Source of the DNA: JAFGBI01 sp964480725
GTDB taxonomy: Bacteria; Myxococcota_A; Polyangia; Polyangiales; Polyangiaceae
Reading direction: 5' to 3'
NCBI GenBank assembly: GCA_964480725.1
Contig: CAYZQO010000034.1
Span: 1-64,000, forward strand
Length of the DNA stretch: 64,000 bases
The notes beneath the pieces were generated by a model, which saw only the letters and a program-made list of their open reading frames with translations, did not search any database and had not been told where the DNA came from. Below are positions 32,774 to 41,746 of the stretch, piece after piece; positions within the stretch are counted from its first letter, which is position 1, and every line of letters begins with the position of its first letter. The translations under genes were made by a program, and so were the position numbers.

Positions 32774-34566
32774 CCACGGTAGAGCTCACCCTGGACGCCG
32801 CCAAGGCGGTCTTCGTCGTCGTGGTCCTGGCGCTCGGCGTCGGTGGCCTGCTCACCTGGGCCGATCGTCGGGGCGGCGCGATGCTCCAGGACCGGATTGG
32901 CCCGAACCGGGCCGTCGTCTGGCTGCCCCGGCCGCTGGCGCAGGCGCTCCTGGTCGCGCCGGCGCTGCTGGTTGCGGCGGGAATGGTGGCGTGGGCGGTG
33001 GCCGCTCGGTCCCTCGACGGTCCGCCGCGCACCGACCGCGCGTTCACGCTCGCGCACGCCGCGGTGCTGCTCGTCTGGGTGACGGGGGCGGTGGCCTCCC
33101 GGGTCGTTGCGCAGGAGGGGGTCCGCTCCAGCTTCGACGCGTTCATCGCCTGGCTCGGTGGCGCTCGGCGCATCTTCGCCGCCGGGCTTGTCGCCCACGC
33201 CCTGGTGGCGCTTCCCGGCCTGACCCTGCGGGGGACGGCTGCTGGCCACCTGCTGCGGGAGTTCGCCTTCGGCGGCGCTCCGTTCGTGTTCGCCGTCGTC
33301 GCGGTGTTCGGCGCGGCGTACGCGGCGTACCGCCTGCGGGCCCAGCGACGCGTCGGGCTGCGGCTCGCCGGCCTCCTGCACCCCGCGGCGGACGGGCTGA
33401 AGACGCTGTTCAAGGAGGACATCGTCCCCCCGAACGCCGACCGGTTCCTGCACGGCCTCGCCCCGTTCATCTCGTTCTTCCCGGCGCTCGTCCTCCTCGC
33501 CGTGGTCCCGTTCGGCGACACGCTCTGCCTCGCCCCGGACGCGAGCGGCCGGCTCGACTGGACGAGCCTGCTGTCGCCGCTGCGGTCGGTGCCGCCCGAG
33601 GGGGTGTGCACCCTCGGCGCGGTGCGGCTGCAGGCCGTGAGTCTGAACATCGGGCTCCTCTACGTGTTCGCCCTCGGCGGCACCGCCATCGTCGGCGCTG
33701 CGCTCGCCGGCTGGTCGAGCGACAACAAGTTCAGCCTGCTCGGCGGCCTACGCGCCGCCAGCCAGATGGTCAGCTACGAGGTCACCCTAGGGCTCACGCT
33801 GGTCGGCGCGCTGATGATCTATGGCACGCTCCGGTTCGACGAGATGGTGGCGTGGCAGGCGCGCAACGCCTGGGGGATCTTCGTCCAGCCGCTCGGGGCC
33901 GTGCTCTTCTTCACCGCGGCCATCGCGGAGTCGAAGCGGGTCCCGTTCGACCTGCCGGAGGGCGAGAGCGAGATCGTCGCCGGGTATCACACCGAGTACT
34001 CGGGGATGAAGTTCACGATGTTCTACTTCTCGGAGTACGTCGCCGTCGTCACCGTCGCTGCGCTGACGGCGACCGTGTTCTTCGGTGGCTGGCACGTCCC
34101 GTTCCTCGATCGGGATGGCCTCCGGATCGCGATCGGGGACACCGTCGTGGCGAGGCACGCGCTCTCCCATGTCGTCGTCGTCGGGATCGGGGTCGTCGCC
34201 TTCCTGCTCAAGACGTTGCTCTTGTGCGCGCTGCAGCTCGCCATCCGCTGGACCTTGCCGCGGTTCCGGTACGATCACCTGATGCGCCTCGGCTGGCGGA
34301 TCCTGTTGCCGGCGTCTCTGGTCAACGTCCTGGCCACGGGGCTCCTCGTCCTGGCGGTTCAAGGGGCAGGCCCGCTCCTGGTGGGCGCGCTCGCCACCGC
34401 CGCGGACGTCTCCATGGCGGTGGTGGCCATGGTGGCGCTCGGCGCCCTGGTCGCGCTCGTCTCCTACTGGGTCGAGCCGGTGCGCCACACGGCGATGCCG
34501 GCGACCTCTGCGGTCCAGGCGGCGCGCGCGCGCGGCGGCACGCGCAGCGCCGGCATGGGGGCCTGA
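32770..34566 (+). CDS. nuoH: NADH-quinone oxidoreductase subunit H with a large insertion
   Basis: 598 residues, against about 330-440 usual for NuoH. The core is clear: RIGPNR (42-47), then LLHPAADGLKTLFKEDIVP (202-220), ESKRVPFDLPEGESEIVAGYHTEYSGM and the following helices. Between RIGPNR and LLHPAADGLK, normally nearly adjacent, lie about 150 extra residues with four predicted membrane helices (about 55-80, 91-115, 135-153, 170-188). An even number of added helices would preserve topology. NuoH forms the quinone tunnel with NuoB/D. It starts with an ATGA overlap on nuoG. Confidence 0.93.
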   Translation: MTTVELTLDAAKAVFVVVVLALGVGGLLTWADRRGGAMLQDRIGPNRAVVWLPRPLAQALLVAPALLVAAGMVAWAVAARSLDGPPRTDRAFTLAHAAVLLVWVTGAVASRVVAQEGVRSSFDAFIAWLGGARRIFAAGLVAHALVALPGLTLRGTAAGHLLREFAFGGAPFVFAVVAVFGAAYAAYRLRAQRRVGLRLAGLLHPAADGLKTLFKEDIVPPNADRFLHGLAPFISFFPALVLLAVVPFGDTLCLAPDASGRLDWTSLLSPLRSVPPEGVCTLGAVRLQAVSLNIGLLYVFALGGTAIVGAALAGWSSDNKFSLLGGLRAASQMVSYEVTLGLTLVGALMIYGTLRFDEMVAWQARNAWGIFVQPLGAVLFFTAAIAESKRVPFDLPEGESEIVAGYHTEYSGMKFTMFYFSEYVAVVTVAALTATVFFGGWHVPFLDRDGLRIAIGDTVVARHALSHVVVVGIGVVAFLLKTLLLCALQLAIRWTLPRFRYDHLMRLGWRILLPASLVNVLATGLLVLAVQGAGPLLVGALATAADVSMAVVAMVALGALVALVSYWVEPVRHTAMPATSAVQAARARGGTRSAGMGA

Positions 34567-34585
34567 GGGGCGGGGGAGGGCAAGA

Positions 34586-35296
34586 ATGAACGCGACCGGA
34601 GAGCTGCCGATGGACCCGACGAACGACGAGCGCAGACAGGGTGGCGGCGAACCCGCGGGCCTCGGCCCCCGCCGCGTCGTGGGCAAGCCGGTGCGGAGGC
34701 CCGAGCGCACCATGGCCGTGCAGGCCTACCTCCCCGAGATCGCGCGCGGGATCGGCATCACGGTCGCGCACTTCTTCCGCAACACCAAGGAGTACCTGGG
34801 AGGACAGCGGCCCGATCCGGTGCTCGAGTCCGTGGGGGAGGGGATCAACACCCTCAGCTACCCGGAGCAGCGCCGCCCGTACCCCGAGCGCTTCCGCGGT
34901 GTGCACCGTTTGACTCACCGCGCGGACGGTTCGCCGCGCTGCGTCGCCTGCCTCTGCTGCTCCACCGCCTGCCCGGCGCAGTGCATCCACATCGAGCCCG
35001 CCGAGTACCCGGAGGGGGATCGCCGCCGCGGGTACGAGCGGTTCCCGCGGCGCTTCGTCATCGACGAGCTCCGCTGCGTCTTCTGCGGGTTCTGCGTGGA
35101 GGCCTGCCCGTGCGACGCGATCCGGATGGACACGGGCGTGCACGCCGCGCCCTACGATTCTCGGGAGCAGTTCCTGTACGAAAAGGATCTGCTGATGCGC
35201 TTCCCCGGTCGCGACGGCGGCCGCCAGACCGAGAACCCCCGGCATGAGCCGGGCGAGCCCACGTACCCGGGCGTGGACAGAGAGCGCCGCGGCTGA
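34586..35296 (+). CDS. nuoI: NADH-quinone oxidoreductase subunit I
   Basis: 236 residues. Carries two [4Fe-4S] clusters, N6a and N6b, through CVACLCCSTACP and CVFCGFCVEACP. It is longer than most NuoI (about 160-180) because of a polar N-terminal extension of about 40 residues and a polar tail of about 30. Last gene of the operon, 19 bp after nuoH; a GC-rich hairpin follows. Confidence 0.95.
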   Translation: MNATGELPMDPTNDERRQGGGEPAGLGPRRVVGKPVRRPERTMAVQAYLPEIARGIGITVAHFFRNTKEYLGGQRPDPVLESVGEGINTLSYPEQRRPYPERFRGVHRLTHRADGSPRCVACLCCSTACPAQCIHIEPAEYPEGDRRRGYERFPRRFVIDELRCVFCGFCVEACPCDAIRMDTGVHAAPYDSREQFLYEKDLLMRFPGRDGGRQTENPRHEPGEPTYPGVDRERRG

Positions 35297-35312
35297 GCAC
35301 GGGAGCTTGACC

Positions 35313-35329
35313 GCGCGGCCTCGCCGCGC
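35313..35329 (+). terminator. GC hairpin at the end of the nuo operon
   Basis: GCGCGGC (35313-35319) and GCCGCGC (35323-35329) form a 7-bp stem with a 3-base loop, 17 bp after the nuoI stop and 15 bp before the gatB start. It could end the nuo transcript. There is no T-run. Confidence 0.4.
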
Positions 35330-35344
35330 CTACATCGAGGCCGA

Positions 35345-36784
35345 GTGGCCGTCACATACGAAACCGTCATCGGGCTCGAGGTCCACGCTCAGCTCCTCAC
35401 GGCATCCAAGCTCTTCTGCTCGAGCTCGACCGCCTTCGGGGCCACGCCGAACAGCCACCTCAGTCCGGTCACGCTCGGCCTGCCAGGGGCGCTGCCGGTG
35501 ATCAACCGTCACGCGGTCGAGCTCGCCGCCCGTGCCGCCCTCGCTCTGGGCTGCACGATCCACGAGCGGAGCGTGTTCGCGCGCAAGAACTACTTCTACC
35601 CCGATCTGCCCAAGGGCTACCAGATCAGCCAGTACGAGGAGCCGCTGGCGACCGACGGGTGCCTCGAGGTGGAGGTCGACGGCCGCGCGCGACGAGTGGG
35701 CATCGTTCGCGTGCACATGGAGGAGGACGCCGGCAAGAACACCCACGGCCTCGGCGGCGACTCGGTGGTGGATCTCAACCGCGCGGGTGTGCCGCTCATC
35801 GAGATCGTCAGCGCACCCGATTTGCGCTCCAGCGCCGAGGCTGCCGCGTACCTGCGCGCGCTGCGGGAGATCCTGATGTTCCTCGGGGTCAACGACGGCA
35901 ACCTCGAGGAGGGGAGTCTGCGTTGCGACGCGAACGTCTCCATCCGTCCCGCGGGGCAGCAGCGCCTCGGCACCCGCTGTGAGCTGAAGAACCTGAACAG
36001 CTTCCGCTTCGTGCAGAGGGCGATCGACGTCGAGGTCGCGCGGCAGACCGCCATCCTGGACGCTGGCGGGGTGATCGACCAGGAGACGCGAGCCTTCCAC
36101 CCCGAAACCGGCACCACCTCGACGCTCCGGTCGAAGGAGGACGCCCACGACTATCGGTACTTCCCGGAGCCGGATCTCCCGCCGCTGGTCCTCCCCGCCG
36201 ACCTCGTTGCGGCCGAGCGCGAGCGGGTCGGGGAGCTTCCCGCGGCGCAGCGCGAGCGCTGGACGCGCGAGCTGGGGCTCGGCGCGGGCGCCGCGGCCAC
36301 GCTGACCCAGCACCCGGCGGTGGCCCGCTTCTTCGAGGCGACGGTGCGAGCGGCCGCCGATCCAGCCAAGGCCGCCAACTGGATCCAGACGGAGGTGCTC
36401 CGCGGTGCCCGACTCCACGGCCTGAGCGGTGACTTCACCGTCACGCCCGGTCAGCTCGCGGCGCTGCTGGGCCTTCTGGAGTCGGGCGTCATCAGCGGCA
36501 AGCAGGCCAAGGAGGTGTACTCGGCCATCGAGGGTACCGACCGCGCGCCCAGCGCGGTGGTCGACGAGCGGGGGATGCGGGTCGTCTCCGACCTCGCGTC
36601 GCTGCGGCCGCTCTGCGAGGAGCTCATCGTGGCGCACCCCAAGGAGGCGGCGGCGGTTCGTGGCGGCAAGCGGGGCGTGCTCGGCTTCTTCGTCGGCCAG
36701 GTCATGAAGCGGACCGGCAAGAGCGCCGAGCCCCGGCTGGTCAGCGAGCTCCTGGCGGAGCTGCTCGGCATTTCCCCGGAGTGA
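35345..36784 (+). CDS. gatB: Asp-tRNA(Asn)/Glu-tRNA(Gln) amidotransferase subunit B
   Basis: 479 residues from GTG 35345, the typical GatB length. Phosphorylates misacylated Glu-tRNA(Gln) or Asp-tRNA(Asn) and, with GatA and GatC, amidates it. Seen: TVIGLEVHAQLLT, KNYFYPDLPKGYQISQYE, HMEEDAGKNTH and the C-terminal GatB/YqeY-like helical domain (about 330-479). gatA and gatC are not adjacent. mtnA begins 4 bp after the stop. Confidence 0.97.
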   Translation: MAVTYETVIGLEVHAQLLTASKLFCSSSTAFGATPNSHLSPVTLGLPGALPVINRHAVELAARAALALGCTIHERSVFARKNYFYPDLPKGYQISQYEEPLATDGCLEVEVDGRARRVGIVRVHMEEDAGKNTHGLGGDSVVDLNRAGVPLIEIVSAPDLRSSAEAAAYLRALREILMFLGVNDGNLEEGSLRCDANVSIRPAGQQRLGTRCELKNLNSFRFVQRAIDVEVARQTAILDAGGVIDQETRAFHPETGTTSTLRSKEDAHDYRYFPEPDLPPLVLPADLVAAERERVGELPAAQRERWTRELGLGAGAAATLTQHPAVARFFEATVRAAADPAKAANWIQTEVLRGARLHGLSGDFTVTPGQLAALLGLLESGVISGKQAKEVYSAIEGTDRAPSAVVDERGMRVVSDLASLRPLCEELIVAHPKEAAAVRGGKRGVLGFFVGQVMKRTGKSAEPRLVSELLAELLGISPE

Positions 36785-36788
36785 CATC

Positions 36789-37865
36789 GTGCCCGTCCCC
36801 CACCCGGCGCCCCTGAGCGGGGCCAATCACTCCGCGGTCGAGCTCGCGCCGACCGACGATCACGTCGTGATGCTCGATCAGCGCGCGCTACCCCAGCGCG
36901 AGGAGTACTGCGACCTTCGTGCGTCCGCCGAGGTCGCGCGCGCGATTCGTGACATGGTGGTGCGGGGCGCGCCGGCGATCGGCATCAGCGCCGCCTACGC
37001 GATGGTGCTGGCGGCCCGGGCGGCCAACGGTGACTTCGTGGGCGCGATGAGGGCGGCGGGGGCGGAGCTCGTGGCAGCGCGGCCCACCGCCGTCAACCTC
37101 GCCTGGGCCGTCGAACGGATGCTCGAGGCGTCGCGGGCCGTGGCCGGTCGCGCCTCCGCGGCGCGGGTCGAGCAGCTGGCGGCGGTGGCCCGCGCGCTCC
37201 ACCGCGCCGACGTGGAGGCGAACCGCGCGATGGGGCGACTCGGAGCCACGCGGGTCCCGGACGGCGCGACCATCCTGACCCACTGCAACGCGGGTGCGCT
37301 CGCGACCGGGGGCTACGGCACCGCGCTCGGCGTGATCCGCGCGGCGCACGCCGCCGGGAAGCGGATCCGCGTGCTCGCCGACGAGACGCGGCCGTACCTC
37401 CAGGGGGCTCGCCTCACCGCGTGGGAGCTCCACCGTGACGGCATCGACGTCACCGTCATCACCGACAACGCCGCCGCCTCGTGTTTCGGCGCCGGTGAGA
37501 TCGACCTGGCCGTCGTCGGGTCCGACCGCATCGCGGGCAACGGCGACGTCGCCAACAAGATCGGTACCTACGGCGTCGCCTGCCTCTGCCAGCTCCACTC
37601 GCGTCCGTTCTACGTTGCGGCGCCGTGGAGCACGGTGGACGAGGATTGCCCCAGCGGCGCGGCCATCCCCATCGAGCAACGGAGCTCACGCGAGGTGACC
37701 CACTTCGGTGAGGGTCGCATGGTGCCCGAGGGGGTCCCGGTCAAGAACCCGTCCTTCGACGTCACCCCGGCGCGTCTGGTGACGGCCATCTTCACCGAGC
37801 GAGGCGTGATCGAGCCGGTCGGGCCGGTGGCGATCCGCGGGCTGTCGCCGCGCGGCGCGGGGTGA
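36789..37865 (+). CDS. mtnA: S-methyl-5-thioribose-1-phosphate isomerase
   Basis: 358 residues from GTG 36789. Converts methylthioribose 1-phosphate to methylthioribulose 1-phosphate in methionine salvage. MVVRGAPAIGISAAYAM, THCNAGALATGGYG (with the catalytic Cys) and a GSDRIAGNGDVANKIGTY segment (with the Asp) are typical. Other mtn genes are not in the window. It probably shares a transcript with gatB. Confidence 0.95.
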   Translation: MPVPHPAPLSGANHSAVELAPTDDHVVMLDQRALPQREEYCDLRASAEVARAIRDMVVRGAPAIGISAAYAMVLAARAANGDFVGAMRAAGAELVAARPTAVNLAWAVERMLEASRAVAGRASAARVEQLAAVARALHRADVEANRAMGRLGATRVPDGATILTHCNAGALATGGYGTALGVIRAAHAAGKRIRVLADETRPYLQGARLTAWELHRDGIDVTVITDNAAASCFGAGEIDLAVVGSDRIAGNGDVANKIGTYGVACLCQLHSRPFYVAAPWSTVDEDCPSGAAIPIEQRSSREVTHFGEGRMVPEGVPVKNPSFDVTPARLVTAIFTERGVIEPVGPVAIRGLSPRGAG

Positions 37866-37878
37866 GGGGTAAGGACAG

Positions 37879-37895
37879 GGTCGGTTTGCCCGACC
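37879..37895 (+). terminator. small hairpin between mtnA and lipA
   Basis: GGTCGG (37879-37884) and CCGACC (37890-37895) form a 6-bp stem with a 5-base loop, 14 bp after the mtnA stop. It could be a weak terminator or an attenuator. If lipA started at the GTG overlapping the mtnA stop this would be coding, but the intervening residues look unlike LipA. Confidence 0.3.
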
Positions 37896-37921
37896 GGCGC
37901 GGGCGGTCTAGAGTCGCGGCG

Positions 37922-38860
37922 GTGACAGTGGTGCGACTCTCGATGCTGGACGAGCCGCCGGGCCCGACCAAGCCGCCGTGGCTCAAGGTGCGCGCGCCGC
38001 AGGGTGAGCGGTACTTGAGCCTGAAGCGGACGCTCCGGACCCTGCAGCTCAACACCGTGTGCGAGCACGCCCGGTGCCCGAACGTGGGCGAGTGCTGGGG
38101 CCGTGGCACGGCGACGGTGATGTTGCTCGGGGACATCTGCACGCGGGGATGCCGATTCTGCGCCGTGACCTCTGGTCACCCCGGGGGTGCGGTGGACGGG
38201 CGCGAACCCGAGCACACGGCGGAGGCGGTCGCGCAGCTGGGGCTCCAGTACGTGGTGCTCACCATGGTCGATCGCGACGATCTCCCCGATGGGGGCGCCG
38301 CCCACGTGGCGCGAACGGTTGCCTTGCTGCACGAGCGCCAGCCCGGGCTCCTGGTGGAGGCGTTGACGGGGGACTTCGGGGGACGCGAGGAGCCCCTCGG
38401 CGTTGTCCTGGACGCGGCTCCCGACGTGTTTGCGCACAACCTCGAGGTGACGCGAGCGATGACGCCGCGCGTGCGCGACCGTCGCTGCTCGTATGAGCGC
38501 TCGCTCGCGCTCCTCGGGCGCGCGCGGGAGCACCTGCGGGGCGGCCTGGTCAAGAGCTCGCTGATGGTCGGGATCGGCGAGACGGACGAGGAGATCTACG
38601 AGGCGCTCGCCGATCTTCGCCGCGTGGGGGTCGACGTCGTCACCCTGGGGCAGTACCTCCGCCCGACGCCTCGCCACGCGCCGGTCGCGCGCTACGTCAC
38701 CCCGGACCAGTTCGAGCGGCTGCGGCGCTTCGGCGACGAGCTCGGGTTCGCCCACGTCGTGAGCGGACCCCTGGTGCGGTCGAGCTACGAGGCAGCGGAG
38801 GCCTACGCGCAGGGCGTCCTCGGCGCGCAACGGTCGTCGGCCGGAGCGATTGAGCGGTGA
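37922..38860 (+). CDS. lipA: lipoyl synthase
   Basis: 312 residues from GTG 37922; a GTG at 37862 overlapping the mtnA stop is in frame but adds non-homologous residues. A radical-SAM enzyme that inserts two sulfurs into octanoyl groups on E2 and GcvH. The auxiliary cluster ligands are C-x4-C-x5-C (CEHARCPNVGEC), the radical-SAM cluster is CTRGCRFC, and the RSSY motif is near the end. All key cysteines are present. lipB is not adjacent. The E2 of the keto acid dehydrogenase encoded about 3 kb downstream is a likely substrate. Confidence 0.96.
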   Translation: MTVVRLSMLDEPPGPTKPPWLKVRAPQGERYLSLKRTLRTLQLNTVCEHARCPNVGECWGRGTATVMLLGDICTRGCRFCAVTSGHPGGAVDGREPEHTAEAVAQLGLQYVVLTMVDRDDLPDGGAAHVARTVALLHERQPGLLVEALTGDFGGREEPLGVVLDAAPDVFAHNLEVTRAMTPRVRDRRCSYERSLALLGRAREHLRGGLVKSSLMVGIGETDEEIYEALADLRRVGVDVVTLGQYLRPTPRHAPVARYVTPDQFERLRRFGDELGFAHVVSGPLVRSSYEAAEAYAQGVLGAQRSSAGAIER

Positions 38861-38869
38861 GCGGGCTCG

Positions 38870-38910
38870 GTCGGCGCCCGGACGGCCGCGGGGCCAGTGG
38901 CGGCGCCGAC
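38870..38910 (+). terminator. 9-bp inverted repeat after lipA
   Basis: GTCGGCGCC (38870-38878) and GGCGCCGAC (38902-38910) are perfect complements with a 23-base spacer that itself can form a small GC hairpin (GGCC...GGCC). It lies 10 bp after the lipA stop. No T-run, so termination is inferred. Confidence 0.4.
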
Positions 38911-38979
38911 GCGCGACCGGGTCGCGGCTCTCGGCATAGTTCGCTAGGATGCGGCCGAACCACGACTTCTTGAGCGGTC

Positions 38980-39606
38980 ATGGACGCAGACCAACGCCGG
39001 CTAGAGCGCGTAGCGGCCGCCCTCGCGGCCAGCCCGACCGACGACGAAGGCGGGCCGCCGTCGTTGCTCGCGGTCACCTCCGAGCACTACGGGATCCAGC
39101 CAGGGTACGCCGACCGCCCCGGAACGGAGCCGACCGACCCGAACGCGACGGCGCTCTTCGAGGCGGTCGTGGAGGGAGCGTTTCTGGTCGCGAGTGCGGA
39201 CGGGGTCTTTGACGAGGTGGAGCAGCGGGCGTTTCGGGAGGTCGTCGTCGGGGCCTGCGCCGGGCGCGTGGCGGAGCGACAGCTCGCGGCGCTGCTCGCG
39301 GACCTCGGAGCGGCGCTGAGCGAGGACGGGCTCGAGCGCCGCATCGCGACCGTGGCGCGCTGCGTGCGGGGCCCCGCGGAGGCGCGGGAGGTCATGCGGG
39401 TCGCGGCGCTGATCGCGGCCGTATCGGGTGGCGTCAGCGTGGAGGAGCGCGCGGTCCTCGAGCGCCTCGCCGCAGTGCTGGGGCTTGGCGCTACCGAGGT
39501 CGACCTCGCTGTCGCCGAGGCCCAGCGCACGATCGCGGCTCCCGCACCGCCGGCGGGATCAGCCACGGGAGCGAAGGCCGGCCGCCCCCCCTCCCACCCG
39601 TCATGA
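38980..39606 (+). CDS. TerB-like protein
   Basis: 208 residues from ATG 38980. Contains a region resembling the TerB/tellurite-resistance helical domain: EGAFLVASADGVFDEVEQRAFREVVVG (acidic residues that may bind metal) and a second SGGVSVEERAVLERLAAVLGL segment. N- and C-terminal ends are low-complexity. TerB-like domains occur in many contexts and seldom relate to tellurite. Its stop overlaps the ATG of the keto acid dehydrogenase E1alpha gene (ATGA), so they are translated together; a functional link is not known. Confidence 0.75.
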   Translation: MDADQRRLERVAAALAASPTDDEGGPPSLLAVTSEHYGIQPGYADRPGTEPTDPNATALFEAVVEGAFLVASADGVFDEVEQRAFREVVVGACAGRVAERQLAALLADLGAALSEDGLERRIATVARCVRGPAEAREVMRVAALIAAVSGGVSVEERAVLERLAAVLGLGATEVDLAVAEAQRTIAAPAPPAGSATGAKAGRPPSHPS

Positions 39607-40730
39607 CGCACGAGGAGAAGCCCAGATCCGCGAGCGAGGCCGAGCCGAACGACGTCCTCTGCGTGATGCGTGACGACGGCTCTCTCGACGCGGCGCTCGA
39701 CCCGGGGCTGACCGGGCCGGAGCTCATCGCGATCTATCGCGACATGGTCCGGACGCGGATCCTGGACGAGCGGCTCCTCACGCTGCAACGCCAGGGACGG
39801 ATCGGGTTCCACGTCGGATCCCTGGGCGAGGAGGCGACGATCATCGGCGCTACGCACGCGTTGCGGTCGCAGGACTGGATCTTCCCCTGCTACCGGGAGG
39901 TGGGGGCAGCGATGGCGCGCGGCCTGCCGCTCCAGGCCTTCGTCGATAACCTCTTCGGAAACGCGAACGACCTGGTGAAAGGCAGGCAGATGCCCGACCA
40001 CCACACCGGTCGCGCCGTGCGGTTCGCGTCGACGAGCTCCCCGGTTGGGACCCAAATCCCCCATGCGGTGGGGGTGGCCTGGGCGGCGAAGCTGCGTCGC
40101 GACGACGTCATCAGTCTGGCCTTCTTCGGCGATGGCGCAACCAGCACCAACGATTTTCACGCCTCCATGAACCTCGCCGGGGTGTTCCGGTTGCCAGTCG
40201 TCCTGCTCTGCCGCAACAACGGTTGGGCGATCAGTACGCCGATCGAGCGGCAGACGGCCTCGCGCACCTTCGCGGAGAAGGGAGCGGGCTACGGGGTCCC
40301 CGGCGTGCGCGTCGACGGTAACGACGCCCTCGCCGTGCTGGTCGCGGTGCGCCACGCGGTCGAGCGGGCGCGCGGCGGCGAGGGGGCGACCCTGATCGAA
40401 GCGCTCACCTATCGGATGGGGGCCCACACCTCCTCGGACGACCCCAACCGCTACCGCACCGAGGCAGAGATCCGGCCGTGGGTGGAGCGCGACCCCATCG
40501 AGCGCATGTGGCGGCTACTCCAGGCGCGGGGGCTGCTAGGCCGTGAGGCGGACGACGCGTATCGCACGGAGGTGGACCGGAGCTTCAAGGAGGCGGTGGG
40601 GATCGCTGAGCGGACGCCACCGCCGGGGCTGGAGACGCTGCACGAGGACGTGTATGCGACGCCGCCGTGGCACCTGCTGGAGCAGCGTCGCCAGCTGCTC
40701 GAGGGCCCCCGCCCTAGAGGCGCCGACTAG
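39603..40730 (+). CDS. bkdA1: branched-chain 2-oxo acid dehydrogenase E1 alpha
   Basis: 375 residues. Decarboxylates branched-chain 2-oxo acids with thiamine diphosphate; the TPP motif is FFGDGATSTNDFHASMNLAGVFRLPVVLLCRNNGWAIST. The MGAHTSSDDPNRYR segment and the RQGRIGFHVGSLGEEA start favour the branched-chain type over pyruvate E1alpha. In Myxococcus the esg locus encodes such an E1 pair, making isovaleryl-CoA-type primers for iso-fatty acids and E-signalling; this gene is the likely counterpart. First of three genes (E1alpha, E1beta, E2). Confidence 0.9.
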   Translation: MTHEEKPRSASEAEPNDVLCVMRDDGSLDAALDPGLTGPELIAIYRDMVRTRILDERLLTLQRQGRIGFHVGSLGEEATIIGATHALRSQDWIFPCYREVGAAMARGLPLQAFVDNLFGNANDLVKGRQMPDHHTGRAVRFASTSSPVGTQIPHAVGVAWAAKLRRDDVISLAFFGDGATSTNDFHASMNLAGVFRLPVVLLCRNNGWAISTPIERQTASRTFAEKGAGYGVPGVRVDGNDALAVLVAVRHAVERARGGEGATLIEALTYRMGAHTSSDDPNRYRTEAEIRPWVERDPIERMWRLLQARGLLGREADDAYRTEVDRSFKEAVGIAERTPPPGLETLHEDVYATPPWHLLEQRRQLLEGPRPRGAD

Positions 40731-40758
40731 CCGTGGGATGTCCGGAGGTCGAGGCCGC

Positions 40759-41733
40759 ATGCCGCAGATGAACATGGTGCAGGCGCTCAACGACGCGCTG
40801 CGCGTCGCGCTGGGGCGGGACGACCGAGTTGTGCTGCTGGGCGAGGACGTGGGGCGCATCGGCGGTGTCTTCCGCGTGACGGCCGGGCTGCTCGAAGAGT
40901 TCGGTGAGGAGCGTGTGGTGGACACGCCGCTCAACGAGGGGGGTATCGTGGGGGCGGCCATCGGGATGGCGCTCTACGGGCTCTCCCCGGTCGCCGAGAT
41001 TCAGTTCGGAGACTACGTGTGGCCAGCCTATGACCAGATCGTGAACGAGCTCGCCAAGTACCGGTATCGATCGGGGGGGGAGTACTCGGCGAGCCTGGTC
41101 ATCCGCACCCCGGTCGGCGGCGGGATTCGGGGCGGCCACTATCACTCGCAGCACCCGGAGGCGCCCTTCATCCATGTGCCCGGGCTGAAGGTGGTGTGCC
41201 CTGCCACTCCCCATGACGCGAAGGGCCTGCTCCTCGCGTCCATTCGGGACTCCGACCCGGTGATCTTTCTGGAGCCCAAGCGGCTTTATCGCGCCGCCAA
41301 GGGGGAGGTTCCGGAGGGGTACTACACGGTGCCGCTCGAGTCGGCCAACGTGGTCCGGAGCGGCGCGGACGTGACCGTGGTCGCTTACGGTGCGATGCTC
41401 TACGAGGCCCTCGACGCTGCGGAGCGGGCCGCGGCCGAGGGCGTCGAATGCACGGTCGTCGATCTTCGCACCCTGTGGCCGGTGGACATCGAAACCCTCG
41501 TCGCCAGCGTCAGCGCGACGGGACGTCTGGTGGTTGTCCACGAGGCGCCGCGGACCTGCGGCTTCGGGGCGGAGCTCGTCAGCCTGGTGTGCGAGCGCGC
41601 TTTCTATCACCTCGAAGCGCCCCCAGTTCGGGTCACCGGGTTCGACACCCCCTTCCCCTATTCGTTAGAGACGGAGTACCTGCCCCTTTCGCACCGGATC
41701 CTACCGGCGGTGCTGGAGGCAGCGCGAAGCTGA
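40759..41733 (+). CDS. bkdA2: branched-chain 2-oxo acid dehydrogenase E1 beta
   Basis: 324 residues. ATG 40759 has GGAGG 10 bases upstream and gives the family start MPQMNMVQALN; ATG 40738 would add seven residues. Pairs with E1alpha. The YHSQHPEAPF, EPKRLYRAA and GFDTPFPYSLE segments match branched-chain E1beta rather than pyruvate E1beta. It follows the E1alpha stop by 28 bp. Confidence 0.92.
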   Translation: MPQMNMVQALNDALRVALGRDDRVVLLGEDVGRIGGVFRVTAGLLEEFGEERVVDTPLNEGGIVGAAIGMALYGLSPVAEIQFGDYVWPAYDQIVNELAKYRYRSGGEYSASLVIRTPVGGGIRGGHYHSQHPEAPFIHVPGLKVVCPATPHDAKGLLLASIRDSDPVIFLEPKRLYRAAKGEVPEGYYTVPLESANVVRSGADVTVVAYGAMLYEALDAAERAAAEGVECTVVDLRTLWPVDIETLVASVSATGRLVVVHEAPRTCGFGAELVSLVCERAFYHLEAPPVRVTGFDTPFPYSLETEYLPLSHRILPAVLEAARS

Positions 41734-41746
41734 GCCGAGGCCAGAA

